From: Rhodospirillaceae bacterium SYSU D60007
Lineage (GTDB): Bacteria > Pseudomonadota > Alphaproteobacteria > Reyranellales > Reyranellaceae
Direction: 5' to 3'
Length of the DNA stretch: 64,000 nt
Assembly: GCA_003574685.1 (NCBI GenBank)
Contig: QOCQ01000026.1
Span: 1-64,000 of the forward strand
Part shown: in pieces, positions 16,672 to 25,174 of the stretch
How the letters are laid out: every line of letters begins with the position of its first letter
Position numbering within the stretch: position 1 is the stretch's first letter
The notes under the pieces: model-generated
Told to the model about the DNA's origin: nothing
The model's database searches: none
The model's input: only the letters and a program-made list of their open reading frames with translations
Position numbers and translations under genes: made by a program

Positions 16672-17522
16672 CCGCTGAAGCCACCACGCTCGAGGTGCTC
16701 GTCGACGGGCTCACCTTTCCCGAAGGACCGCGCTGGCATAACGGGCGGCTGTGGTTCTCCGATTTCTATTCGCACCGCGTGCTGGCCGTCGATCCCTCGG
16801 GCAAGCTCGAAACCATTGTCGAGGTGCCGCAGCGGCCATCAGGACTGGGCTTCACGCGCGACGGCAAGCTGCTGATCGTGTCGATGCTCGATCGCCGGCT
16901 GCTGCGCCTGGAGGGCGGGCGCCTCGCGGAAGTCGCCGATCTTTCCTCGCTGGCCACCGGCCCCTGCAACGACATGGTCGTTGACGGCCAGGGCCGTGCC
17001 TATGTCGGCAATTTCGGTTTCGACCGGCACAAGGGCGAAGCGGCGCGCACGACCTGCATCATGCGTGTCGATCCGGACGGCAAGGTTACGAAAGCAGCCG
17101 ACGACCTGATGTTCCCCAACGGCACGGTGATCATGCCGGATGGCAAGACTCTGATCGTGGGCGAGACCTTTGCGCATCGCCTGACGGCCTTCGACATCGC
17201 CGCTGACGGCACGCTGTCGAACCGCCGCACCTGGGCGCAGATCGAGGGCTGCTATCCCGACGGCATCTGTCTCGATGCCGAAGGCGCGATCTGGATCTCC
17301 GATCCCTTCGGCCACCGGCTGTTGCGCGTGTTCGAGGGCGGCCGGATCGCGCGCGAGATCCCGCTGGCGCCGCGCGGCGCCTATGCCTGCATGCTGGGCG
17401 GCCCCGACCGGCGTACGCTCTTTGTCTGCACGAACTCCGGCAGCGGCCCGGCAATGGCCGACAAGCGGGACGGGCGTATCGAAACGATGCGCGTCGAAGT
17501 GCCCGGCGCCGGCTGGCCGTGA
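16668..17522 (+). CDS. SMP-30/gluconolactonase family protein
   Basis: This 284-residue six-bladed beta-propeller lactonase contains the family landmarks: LTFPEGPRWHNGRLWFSDFYSHRV at the start (metal-ligand Glu), GPCNDMVVDGQGRAYVGNFGFD near residue 103 (Asn ligand), and PDGICLDAEGAIWISDPFGHRLLR near 198 (Asp ligand). Such enzymes hydrolyse sugar lactones or similar esters. The ATG overlaps the stop codon of the preceding hydrolase (ATGA), which shows translational coupling. The SDR gene follows nine bases later. The substrate is not known. Confidence 0.85.
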   Translation: MTAEATTLEVLVDGLTFPEGPRWHNGRLWFSDFYSHRVLAVDPSGKLETIVEVPQRPSGLGFTRDGKLLIVSMLDRRLLRLEGGRLAEVADLSSLATGPCNDMVVDGQGRAYVGNFGFDRHKGEAARTTCIMRVDPDGKVTKAADDLMFPNGTVIMPDGKTLIVGETFAHRLTAFDIAADGTLSNRRTWAQIEGCYPDGICLDAEGAIWISDPFGHRLLRVFEGGRIAREIPLAPRGAYACMLGGPDRRTLFVCTNSGSGPAMADKRDGRIETMRVEVPGAGWP

Positions 17523-17531
17523 GGTGAAGCG

Positions 17532-18353
17532 ATGACCGATACGCTGCGCGAAAGCGATTCCGGGCTGAGCGGCAAAGTGGCGATCGTCACTGGCGGCGGT
17601 GCCGCCGGCGACGGCATCGGCAACGGCCGTGCCGCGGCGATCCTTCTGGCGCGTGCCGGTACCCGCGTCCTCGTGGTGGACCGCGATTCCGGTCTTGCCC
17701 AACGTACGGTGGACATGATCACGGCCGAAGGCGGCACGGCCAGCGGCTGGGCCGCCGACGTCACCGACGAAAAGCAATGCGAGGCCATGGTTGAGAAGGC
17801 GGTTGCGCTCTATGGCCGGCTGGACTTTCTCGACAACAATGTCGGCATCGGCAGCCGGGGCAGCGTGGTCGAGGAAACGCCCGCGAACTGGCGGCGCCTG
17901 ATGCAGGTCAACGTCGAGACCATGTTCCTGGCGGCGAAACATGCCATTCCGGCCATGATCCGGACCGCGGGCGGCGGTGCGATCGTCAACGTCTCCTCGA
18001 TCTCTGCGCTGCGGCCGCGTGGGCTGACGGCCTACACGACTTCCAAGGGCGCGGTGATCGCCCTGACCCGCGCCATGGCAGTGGACCATGGTCCCGACGG
18101 CATCCGCGTGAACTGCGTGGCGCCGGGGCCGGTCTACACGCCCATGGTCTACGCGCCGGGTATGAGCCATGCGGCGCGCGACCAGCGCCGGCGCGCCTCC
18201 GTGCTGGGCCGCGAAGGCACGGGCTGGGATGTCGGCCACGCCGTGCGTTTCCTGCTGTCGGACCACGCCCGCTACATCACCGGCCAGACGCTGGTTGTCG
18301 ATGGCGGCACGACGCTGGTGGGCCCCTCGCGCGAGTCACAGCCGCAACACTGA
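17532..18353 (+). CDS. SDR family NAD(P)-dependent oxidoreductase
   Basis: This 273-residue short-chain dehydrogenase has the cofactor motif VTGGGAAGDGIGNGRA near residue 20. The loop is expanded compared with TGxxxGIG and is shared with the second SDR of this operon. Other motifs are the NNVG segment, VNVSSISALRP with the catalytic Ser, and YTTSKGAV with the catalytic Tyr and Lys. The Asp in VVDRDSG after the second strand predicts NAD(H) preference. It lies 9 bases after the SMP-30 gene and 12 bases before the next, inside the operon. It probably oxidises a hydroxyl group of the operon's substrate. Confidence 0.85.
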   Translation: MTDTLRESDSGLSGKVAIVTGGGAAGDGIGNGRAAAILLARAGTRVLVVDRDSGLAQRTVDMITAEGGTASGWAADVTDEKQCEAMVEKAVALYGRLDFLDNNVGIGSRGSVVEETPANWRRLMQVNVETMFLAAKHAIPAMIRTAGGGAIVNVSSISALRPRGLTAYTTSKGAVIALTRAMAVDHGPDGIRVNCVAPGPVYTPMVYAPGMSHAARDQRRRASVLGREGTGWDVGHAVRFLLSDHARYITGQTLVVDGGTTLVGPSRESQPQH

Positions 18354-18365
18354 CCGGGAGCCCCC

Positions 18366-18917
18366 ATGGCGCGCTTCGAGTATCTGACAAAAGCTGATCT
18401 TGCGCCGGAGAACCAGGATCTGCTGGCACGCGACATCGCGCTGTTTCGCATCCTGGCACACAGCCCCGCCGCCGCCCGCGCGTTTCACGGCCTGGGCCGC
18501 TACATCCGCTTCGGCAGCAAGCTCGACGGCCGCCTGCGCGAGCTTGCCATCCTGCAGGTGGGCTATCTCACGCGCTCGGCTTACGAGTATTCGCACCATA
18601 TCAAGATCGGCTTCGGTTTCGGCGTCACCGAAAGCGACATCCGCGCGATGATCGACGAGACCGCCGGCCGGTCGTCGGACCTCGAGCCGCTGGCGAAGAC
18701 AGTGCTGCGCGGCGCGCGCGAGATGACGCAGGACCTTGCCATGTCGGACAGCACCTTTGCCGAGCTGCGCCGTCATCTGGGCAAGGAACACTTGCTTGAT
18801 CTCGTGATCACCATCGCCTTCTACAACGCCGTCGTGCGCGTGCTGGCGACCATGGAGATCGACGTCGAGCCGGAATACCAGAAGTACCTGGAGCAATTTC
18901 CGCTGCCGGCAGCCTGA
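18366..18917 (+). CDS. Carboxymuconolactone decarboxylase family protein
   Basis: This 183-residue helical protein of the CMD/AhpD superfamily is marked by RLRELAILQVGYLTRSAYEYSHHIKIG (residues about 57-83), with the conserved Glu and the terminal His. It lacks the CxxC of AhpD-type peroxidase partners, so it is probably not a thiol reductant; gamma-carboxymuconolactone decarboxylase-like chemistry is more likely. The position between two SDR genes in the lactonase operon suggests a role in handling a lactone or beta-keto acid intermediate. It starts at ATG with GGGAG upstream. Confidence 0.75.
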   Translation: MARFEYLTKADLAPENQDLLARDIALFRILAHSPAAARAFHGLGRYIRFGSKLDGRLRELAILQVGYLTRSAYEYSHHIKIGFGFGVTESDIRAMIDETAGRSSDLEPLAKTVLRGAREMTQDLAMSDSTFAELRRHLGKEHLLDLVITIAFYNAVVRVLATMEIDVEPEYQKYLEQFPLPAA

Positions 18918-18934
18918 CACAGGAGGAGAGCGCC

Positions 18935-19735
18935 ATGCGTCTGGCCAACAAGACAGCCATCATCGTCGGCGCCGGCCAGGGGCCCGGGGAAGGCATGGGC
19001 AATGGCCGCGCCACGGCGCTGCGCTTTGCGCAAGAAGGCGCGAAGGTGATGGCGGTCGACCGCGACCTCGCCTCGGCGCAGGCGACGGTGGCCATGATCG
19101 CCAGGGACGGCGGCGAAGCCGTGGCGTTCGAGGCGGATGTCACGAACGAAGCAACCTTGGCCGCCATGGTCGCCGAGGCGGAGCGGCGCTGGGGCCGCAT
19201 CGACGTGCTGCATTACAATGTCGGTGTCAGCATCGCGGGCGGAGACGCACCGCCTGCCGAGATCACGCAGGAAGCCTTCGATCGCGTGGTGGCGATCAAC
19301 CTGCGCGGTACGGTGTTGGCCTGCAAGCACGTGCTGCCGGTGATGCGCCGCCAGCAATCGGGTGTGATCATCAATATCTCGTCGATGGCAGCGTGGACCG
19401 ACTATCCCTTCGTTGCCTACAAGGCCACGAAATCGGCGATGATCGCCTTCACCGAGCAGCTCGCGATCCAGAACGCCGCTTACGGCATCCGCGCCAACGT
19501 CATCCTGCCCGGCCTGATGGATACGCCCATGGCCGTCGACACGCGCGCCCGCACCGGCAACCGCAGCCGCGCCGAGGTCGCCGCCGAGCGCGACGCCAAG
19601 GTGCCGCTGCGCCGCAAGATGGGCACGGCCTGGGATGTCGCCAACGCCGCCCTGTTCCTCGCCTCCGATGAGGCGAACTTCATCACCGGCGTCGCCCTGC
19701 CCGTCGACGGCGGCTCCAGCGTCCGCGTGGGGTGA
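18935..19735 (+). CDS. SDR family NAD(P)-dependent oxidoreductase
   Basis: This 266-residue short-chain dehydrogenase is paralogous to the one at 17532. It has IVGAGQGPGEGMGNGRA near residue 12 (the same expanded cofactor loop), the HYNVG segment, INISSMAAWTDYP with the catalytic Ser, and YKATKSAMIAF with Tyr and Lys. VDRDLASA after the second strand indicates NAD(H). AGGAGGAG precedes the start. It ends the operon, so the operon supplies two dehydrogenases, which would allow two successive oxidations of a substrate that is also handled as a lactone. Confidence 0.85.
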   Translation: MRLANKTAIIVGAGQGPGEGMGNGRATALRFAQEGAKVMAVDRDLASAQATVAMIARDGGEAVAFEADVTNEATLAAMVAEAERRWGRIDVLHYNVGVSIAGGDAPPAEITQEAFDRVVAINLRGTVLACKHVLPVMRRQQSGVIINISSMAAWTDYPFVAYKATKSAMIAFTEQLAIQNAAYGIRANVILPGLMDTPMAVDTRARTGNRSRAEVAAERDAKVPLRRKMGTAWDVANAALFLASDEANFITGVALPVDGGSSVRVG

Positions 19736-19783
19736 GGGCCAGCTTCAACCAGCAGAACAGTCGCGCAAATTTTTCTGCACTGC

Positions 19784-19823
19784 CATTGACATTCGGTGAT
19801 GATGACATCATTTACTGTCAATG
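19784..19823 (+). promoter_or_regulatory. MerR-type promoter with long spacer and nested palindromes
   Basis: TTGACA at 19786-19791 and TTTACT at 19811-19816 are separated by 19 bases, the long spacer typical of MerR-regulated promoters. Inside the spacer lies a dyad, ATGATG-A-CATCAT (19799-19811). An outer pair CATTGACA (19784-19791) and TGTCAATG (19816-19823) is arranged almost about the same centre. The predicted transcription start falls at or next to the ATG at 19821 and no ribosome site is visible, which suggests a leaderless, autoregulated mRNA. Confidence 0.55.
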
Positions 19824-20507
19824 ACAGACTACGATGGCACTTTTGCACAAGCCGATTGGACCGGCAACGCTGACGACCTCGCAAGGGAAGCGGGCCGGAT
19901 CCTCACATCCCGCGGCATTTCCGGTGAGGCTCCCAACGAGCGCCTGGTCCGGGACTACGTACAACGCGGAATAGTCGGTCGTCCCGAACCGCGCGGCAAG
20001 GAAGCAATTTATGGCCGGCGGCAGTTGCTGGAACTGGTGGTCGCACGCGTACTGGTCAAGGATGGCTGGCCGCTGGCAAAGATCGGAGAACATCTTCCAG
20101 GCGCGCCGGATCACGAGCTACTTGCGTTGATCCCCGATGAGGTAGGCGCAAATCCCGCGCTCGCGGCTACCCGCCGTCTGCGGTTCGAGAGCAGGCAACC
20201 AGGCGGTCAGCCGCCGCTGCCCCGGAGCTATAACCGCCCCGCCTCGCCGGTCGCTCCGAACTTCAATTTACGGGCCGCACGAACCACGAGGCTGCAAGCC
20301 GAACTGAGGAGCGCCCTGGCACGGCTTGGCATGGACCCCGCCGGGCCGGCTGCCGAGCAGGTCACGCTGATCGCCATCGCACCCTGGTGTCAGGTTCTCG
20401 TCGAATCGGCCCGCCTTCAGCGCGTGACCATCGACGAGGCAGAAGAGGTTGGGCGAGCGGTGACCGCAAGTCTGCTCGACCCCGCGATTCGCAGAGGAGG
20501 CAAATAA
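19821..20507 (+). CDS. MerR-like HTH transcriptional regulator
   Basis: This 228-residue protein has an N-terminal winged-helix segment of MerR type: the ERLVRDYVQRGIVGRP helix-turn with YGRRQLLELVVARVLVKDGWPLAKIGEHL covers residues about 40-95. The linker from about 110 to 150 is proline-rich. The C-terminal 75 residues look helical and match no ligand domain I know. The gene begins directly at a palindromic MerR-like promoter and ends in a TAATG overlap with the VWA-domain gene, so the two are translationally coupled and probably functionally linked. Confidence 0.7.
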   Translation: MTDYDGTFAQADWTGNADDLAREAGRILTSRGISGEAPNERLVRDYVQRGIVGRPEPRGKEAIYGRRQLLELVVARVLVKDGWPLAKIGEHLPGAPDHELLALIPDEVGANPALAATRRLRFESRQPGGQPPLPRSYNRPASPVAPNFNLRAARTTRLQAELRSALARLGMDPAGPAAEQVTLIAIAPWCQVLVESARLQRVTIDEAEEVGRAVTASLLDPAIRRGGK

Positions 20508-21840
20508 TGTCCGGTATCGAACTTGGCCTCGTTCCGTTGCGGGCGGCGCTACGTGAAGAGTGCGACAATACCGTCGACGTGCTGCTGCGGGCAAAGGCGC
20601 CCGCAGCCCCATCTGGCGGCAATCGGCAGATGCCACTCAATCTCGCTCTGGTCATTGACCGCTCTGGATCAATGGCAGGCCGTGCCCTCCACGAAGCCAA
20701 GCGCTGTGCTGCAATGATCATTGATAGTGTTTCGCCAACCGATCGTTGCAGCCTCGTTGTTTACGATGATGACAGTGATGTCCTCGTGCCCGCGCAGCCT
20801 GTGGGAGACCGCGCAGCCTTTCGAAACGCGCTCAGCAGTATCGAACCCGGTGGCAGGACAGCATTGTACGATGGCTGGCTGACAGGTGCAGAGCAGGTAG
20901 CAACCGCATCCGACAATACAAGACTCTCCCGGGTACTTTTGCTTTCGGATGGAATGGCAAACGTGGGTATGAGCGCGCCCCACCAAATTGCCCGGCGCTG
21001 TGCCGAGCTGGCCGCGGCCGGAGTCAGCACTTCGACCTATGGTCTCGGGCAGAATTTCAATGAAGAACTGATGACGGCGATGGCCGTGGAGGGCCAGGGT
21101 AATCCCCATTACGGCCAAACCGCTGAGGACCTGGAAGATCCATTCCGGCAGGAACTCGATCTGGTGCGGGCGCTTTGTGCGCGTGCACTTCGGCTCGCAA
21201 GCACGCCGGGGGCGGGCATTGGCGTCGAAATCCTGAACAACTATCCCATCGATGCAGAGGGCCGAAGCCTGCTGCCGGACCTGGCCTATGGCAGTGAGGC
21301 GTGGGCGCTGATCCGGCTGACAGTCCCGCGAGATGTCGTGCACTCGGCGGATGTCGTCCATCTGCTCACCGCCACCATCGAGTATCGTGATCTCGAGGGA
21401 GAAAGCAGGCTGGCAGGTCCGGTGCACCTCAGGCTGCCACGGTTACCGGCGGATGCATTCGCTGCGGTTGCACCTGACGACCTGGTCGTGCGCCGTCTGG
21501 CGGAAGTGCGGGCTGCAAGCGTACAGGAGCAGGCGCGCCGCGCCGCACGCGACGGCGATTGGTCGCGTGTCCAGCATCTGCTGAGCGAGCTGCGTGCCGA
21601 AGTCGGGCAACATCCCTGGCTTGCCGCCTCAATCGATCAGCTGGAGCGGTATGCGCGCGAACGCCAGACACAGCATTTCGCCAGGAGGCGCAGTACAAGG
21701 CCAACAGGATGCGTACCCGGCTCACGCCCTTGGACGAATCCTCCGACTGGTCGCAGTCCAGGGAAGCGGCTCAGGCCTCGTTCCTGCGTCGCAAGCGCGA
21801 ACAAGGACGACGCTTCGGCTCCGAAGACGAGAATGGCTGA
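20507..21840 (+). CDS. VWA-domain protein with a frameshift near its 3' end
   Basis: The von Willebrand A domain lies at residues about 43-220. It has a complete MIDAS metal site: DRSGSMAG (Asp51, Ser53, Ser55), the Thr in GGRTALYDG and the Asp in LLSDGMANVG. The second half resembles the C-terminal part of VIT/VWA and Ca-activated-channel-like proteins. At about residue 390 the frame is lost: the frame -1 sequence from 21676 (FRQEAQYKANRMRTRL... to ...GSEDENG, stop at 21840) continues the family-type tail, while the uninterrupted frame runs on to 21913 as low-complexity sequence. Loss of one T from a TTTT run at 21676-21678 explains it. With that base restored the protein would have 444 residues. 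It starts in a TAATG overlap with the MerR-like gene. Confidence 0.75.
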
Positions 21841-21841
21841 G

Positions 21842-21875
21842 CCTCCGCAAAAAAACCGGATGACGCGGAGGTTTT
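21842..21875 (+). terminator. Intrinsic terminator after the VWA gene
   Basis: CCTCCGC (21842-21848) pairs with GCGGAGG (21865-21871), and TTTT follows. The loop is 16 bases, so it is of moderate strength. Its place just after the stop at 21840 supports that stop, rather than 21913, as the true gene end. Confidence 0.6.
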
Positions 21876-21944
21876 CGCGCGGCCCTTGGTGTGCCGCTTC
21901 AAACGGCCCTTGACCGAGGCGGCCGGACGGGCGAGACCGCCGGC

Positions 21945-22505
21945 ATGAGCAAGGCGTTTACCCGCGAGAACGACGAGGTCGAGGACGATCTGGCGGACGA
22001 TGTTCCGTCGCTGCCGGCGGGTGTGAAGAATTACATCACGCCGCAGGGATTTGATCGCCTTCGGCAGGAGATGCTGAACCTGATGAACGTCGAGCGGCCC
22101 GAGGTCGTGAAGGTGGTCGCGTGGGCAGCCTCAAACGGCGACCGGTCCGAGAACGGCGATTATCTCTATGGCAAGAAGCGATTGCGGGAGATTGACCGGC
22201 GCATCCGCTTCCTGGGCAAGCGGCTGGAAAGCGCGGAGGTCGTGGACCCGGCGCGGCAGCCGCGGCGCGAGCAGGTGTTCTTTGGTGCCACCGTCACCTA
22301 CGTCAACAGCCGGGACGAGGAGCACACCATCACCATCGTCGGCGCCGACGAGGTTGATCTCGAGCGCGGCCATGTGAGCTGGATCTCGCCCGTGGCACGC
22401 GCCCTGCTGAAGGCGCAGGTCGGCGATGCCGTCCAGGTGCGCACGCCGGCCGGTCTCGATACGCTGGAAGTGCTCGCGATCCGCTACCCCCAGCCGCAGG
22501 GATAG
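21945..22505 (+). CDS. greB: Transcription elongation factor GreB
   Basis: This 186-residue GreA/GreB family protein has an N-terminal coiled coil with the basic GreB-type patch (GDRSENGDYLYGKKRLREIDRRIRFLGKRLESAEVVDP) and a C-terminal FKBP-like domain (VFFGATVTYVNSRDEEHTITIVGADEVD). It binds the RNA polymerase secondary channel and stimulates cleavage of backtracked RNA. The acidic tip residues (Asp and Glu of NGDRSENGDY) are present. An N-terminal extension of about 25 residues is acidic. Homologues start at MSKAFTRE, so I place the start at 21945. A separate GreA is encoded at 62743. Confidence 0.9.
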   Translation: MSKAFTRENDEVEDDLADDVPSLPAGVKNYITPQGFDRLRQEMLNLMNVERPEVVKVVAWAASNGDRSENGDYLYGKKRLREIDRRIRFLGKRLESAEVVDPARQPRREQVFFGATVTYVNSRDEEHTITIVGADEVDLERGHVSWISPVARALLKAQVGDAVQVRTPAGLDTLEVLAIRYPQPQG

Positions 22506-22510
22506 GTGCG

Positions 22511-23581
22511 TCAGCGCCAGGGCTCGACAAGGATTTTGGTGTGGCGTTCGGGATTGCCCAGCTCATCGAACGCCGCCTTCACGCCGTCCACGCCTACCTT
22601 GCCGGTGATCAGCGCGCCGGCATCCACATCGCCTTCGGCGATCAGGCGCAGCGCCCGTGCGAACTCTTCGGGCGTATAGCCCAGCACGAACTGTACGTTC
22701 AGTTCCTTGCTGATACCGAACATCGGCTCGATCCGGTCGGCTTCCATGCAGACGCCGACCACCACGATGCGGGCTCCTCGCGGGACAGCCCCGAAGATCT
22801 GCTGCAGCATGCCGGGCACGCCCACGCACTCGAAGACGAGTGCCCGTTTGCCCGCGGGTGCGCCACCCATGAGCGAACCCGCGGAGTCATCGAAACCTCC
22901 GCGATCCGCCCAGGCGCGGTACGCCGACACCTCGGCCGGATTGACCACCTCATCGGCGCCCATCTGGGCCGCCAGCCGCCGGCGGGCAGGCGAAAAGTCG
23001 GCGGCGATGATGGGACCGAGCCCCTTTAGCCGCAGCGCCGCGACCACGGCCAGTCCGACCGGGCCGCAGCCAACGACCAGCGGCACTTCTTCACCCGTGA
23101 CGTTCGCCTTCTCGACGGCGTGGATGCCGACGGCCAGCGGTTCGGTGAGCGCTGCATGCTCCGCGGCCAGCCCGTTCGGGACCTCGACCAGCAGGGATTC
23201 GCACAGCACCATGCGTTCGGCAAAGCCGCCAGGGTAGTCGTTGGAATAGCCGACGGTGCGCGGCCCCTGCGCCGTCGGCACCACGGGGACAGAGCACACC
23301 CGGGCACCCGGCCTCAGGCGGCGTTCGGTATCGGGTCCAAAGTCAAGGAGCTCGGCGCAGAACTCGTGACCGAAGACGATGTCGCGCGACAGGTCCATGG
23401 GCTGCCGCCCGCCGATACGCCGCGTGACTTCAACCATGTGCGGGCCGTGCTTGTGGGCATGCAGATCCGAGCCGCAGATGCCGCAGGCCAGCGTTTTCAC
23501 AAGAACCTGCCCGGAAGCCGGCACCGGATCCGGCAGCGTATCCACCACCAGATCACCTTGCCTGAGTATCGCCGCGCGCAT
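22511..23581 (-). CDS. Zinc-binding alcohol dehydrogenase family protein (MDR)
   Basis: This 356-residue medium-chain dehydrogenase/reductase keeps the catalytic zinc motifs CGICGSDLHAHKHG (residue 34 on) and GHEFCAEL near 70, and has the Rossmann segment PLVVGCGPVGLAVVAALRLKG near 165. The four-cysteine loop that binds the structural zinc is absent: after GARVCSVPVV the sequence goes directly to GPRTVGYSND. It is probably an NAD-dependent alcohol or polyol dehydrogenase. AAGGACGAGG precedes the start. It converges with greB, with stops six bases apart, and is divergent from the acyl-carrier cassette. Confidence 0.8.
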   Translation of the reverse strand: MRAAILRQGDLVVDTLPDPVPASGQVLVKTLACGICGSDLHAHKHGPHMVEVTRRIGGRQPMDLSRDIVFGHEFCAELLDFGPDTERRLRPGARVCSVPVVPTAQGPRTVGYSNDYPGGFAERMVLCESLLVEVPNGLAAEHAALTEPLAVGIHAVEKANVTGEEVPLVVGCGPVGLAVVAALRLKGLGPIIAADFSPARRRLAAQMGADEVVNPAEVSAYRAWADRGGFDDSAGSLMGGAPAGKRALVFECVGVPGMLQQIFGAVPRGARIVVVGVCMEADRIEPMFGISKELNVQFVLGYTPEEFARALRLIAEGDVDAGALITGKVGVDGVKAAFDELGNPERHTKILVEPWR

Positions 23582-23756
23582 GGCCTCGTCCTTTGATGTT
23601 TCAGTTTAGGAAGCATCGCACAGTTTATCCGGTCCGCGGGCGACCGGATTGCCTCACGAGAACGGCCGAAAACGTTGACTCTGCGTATGCATGCAGGCAT
23701 TGCATTCAGCGAGGCGTGCGTTCTCTCAAAAGGTCAGCTTGGGTACGGGGGCTTTC

Positions 23757-24017
23757 GTGACATCCGTGACCGATTCGATCCGGGAGGTTCTCCGGGAGGG
23801 TGGCGCGCTGCCGGTCGACATCGCGACGCTGGACGATGCCGACGACCTCTACGCCGCGGGACTGACGTCCCATGCGACGGTAAACCTCATGCTGGGTCTC
23901 GAGGAGAAGTTCGACATCGAGTTCCCCGACCATCTGTTGCGGCGCCGCACCTTCGAAAGCATCGCCAGCATCCGCGCCGCCATTACCGAATTGCTGGGCA
24001 ACGAAGTCGCGGCATGA
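23757..24017 (+). CDS. Acyl carrier protein of the aminoacyl-carrier cassette
   Basis: This 86-residue carrier protein has the phosphopantetheine site in LYAAGLTSHATVNLML (Ser38), and acidic helix II and III residues (LEEKFDIEFPDHLL). The attachment motif reads GLTS rather than the usual DSL found in fatty acid synthase ACP, as in dedicated carriers. I chose the GTG at 23757 because it gives the normal ACP length; an ATG at 23691 would add 22 residues. Its stop overlaps the start of the next gene (ATGA). It probably carries the amino acid loaded by the ligase at 25171. Confidence 0.85.
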   Translation: MTSVTDSIREVLREGGALPVDIATLDDADDLYAAGLTSHATVNLMLGLEEKFDIEFPDHLLRRRTFESIASIRAAITELLGNEVAA

Positions 24018-25174
24018 GCGAGTTGCTGCAGCGGGCGCGGCGGGTCGGCGCCGAGGTCGCTGCCAGGCACGCTGCGGCTGTCGATGCCGAGGCGCGCTTT
24101 CCGCACGAGGCTTTCGCCGCCCTGAAGGCCGAGAAGCTGCTGGGCGTGATGGTGCCCGCCGAGTTCGGCGGCGCGGGCGCATCCATCCCGGAGGTGCTGG
24201 CCCTGTGCCATGCGCTGGGGCAGTCCTGCGCCTCGACGGCGATGATTTTCGCCATGCACCAGATCCAGGTGGCCTGCATCGTGCGGCATGGCCAGCAGAG
24301 CGCCTGGCATCGTGCGCTGCTGCAACGCCTCGCCGGCGAGCAGATGCTACTTGCTTCGGCGACCTCCGAGGCGGGCGTCGGCGGCGACGTGCGCAGCAGC
24401 GTCTGCGCCGTGGAGGTCGAGGGTGAGCGCTTCAGCCTGAGCAAGAACGCCACCGTCATCTCCTACGGTGCCGATGCCGACGGCATCCTGGCGACGGCCC
24501 GGCGCACGCCGGAGTCCCCAGCTTCCGACCAGGTGATCGTCGTGGTTCTGAAGGACGGCTACCGGCTGGAGCAGACCTCGACCTGGGACACGCTGGGCAT
24601 GCGTGGCACCTGCAGCAATGGATACTGGCTGCACGCCGAAGGCGATGCGCGGCAGATCCTGCCGCTGCCCTACGCCGACATCTCGGCGCAGACCATGCTG
24701 CCGACCTCGCATCTGACGTGGAGCAGTCTCTGGCTGGGCATCGCCACGGATGCCGTATCGCGCGCCCGCGCTTTCGTACGGGCCGAAGCGCGCCGCAAGG
24801 CCGGCACCGTGCCGGCCGGGGCGCTGCGCCTGGCCGAGGCCGTGAACCTGCTGCAGCTCATGCGCTCGAACGTGGTGGCCGCCGCGCGGCAATACGAGGC
24901 TGCGCTGGGCTCGGCCGAGCGCCTGACCGCGCTGTCCTTCGCCGTGGCGATGAACAACCTCAAGACCGGCACCTCGCAGATGGCGGTCCAGGTGGTGAAC
25001 CACGCCCTGCTGATCTGCGGCATCGCCGGCTACCGCAACGATTCGGATTTCAGCGTCTGCCGTCATCTGCGCGACGCGCATTCCGCCGCCCTGATGGTCA
25101 ACAACGACCGCATCCTCGCCAACACGGCGAACCTGCTGCTGGTCCTTAAGGACGACCCGGGGCTGTTCCCGTGA
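24014..25174 (+). CDS. Acyl-CoA dehydrogenase-fold enzyme of the aminoacyl-carrier cassette
   Basis: This 386-residue protein keeps the acyl-CoA dehydrogenase fold: [21 protein letters not shown] near residue 40, [16 protein letters not shown] near 120, and [11 protein letters not shown] near 195. The C-terminal region reads [33 protein letters not shown], so the YEGT-type motif with the catalytic Glu is replaced by MVNND. It therefore may not be a classical alpha,beta-dehydrogenase, and oxidation or hydroxylation of a carrier-bound aminoacyl group is an alternative. It is coupled to the carrier gene upstream (ATGA) and to the ligase downstream (GTGA), so the three are made together. Confidence 0.8.
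   Translation: MSELLQRARRVGAEVAARHAAAVDAEARFPHEAFAALKAEKLLGVMVPAEFGGAGASIPEVLALCHALGQSCASTAMIFAMHQIQVACIVRHGQQSAWHRALLQRLAGEQMLLASATSEAGVGGDVRSSVCAVEVEGERFSLSKNATVISYGADADGILATARRTPESPASDQVIVVVLKDGYRLEQTSTWDTLGMRGTCSNGYWLHAEGDARQILPLPYADISAQTMLPTSHLTWSSLWLGIATDAVSRARAFVRAEARRKAGTVPAGALRLAEAVNLLQLMRSNVVAAARQYEAALGSAERLTALSFAVAMNNLKTGTSQMAVQVVNHALLICGIAGYRNDSDFSVCRHLRDAHSAALMVNNDRILANTANLLLVLKDDPGLFP

Noticed and set aside
20507-21913. VWA gene read without frameshift to 21913.
   Set aside because: The last 75 residues in that frame are low-complexity and overlap the terminator and the greB upstream region, while the frame -1 tail is consistent with the family.
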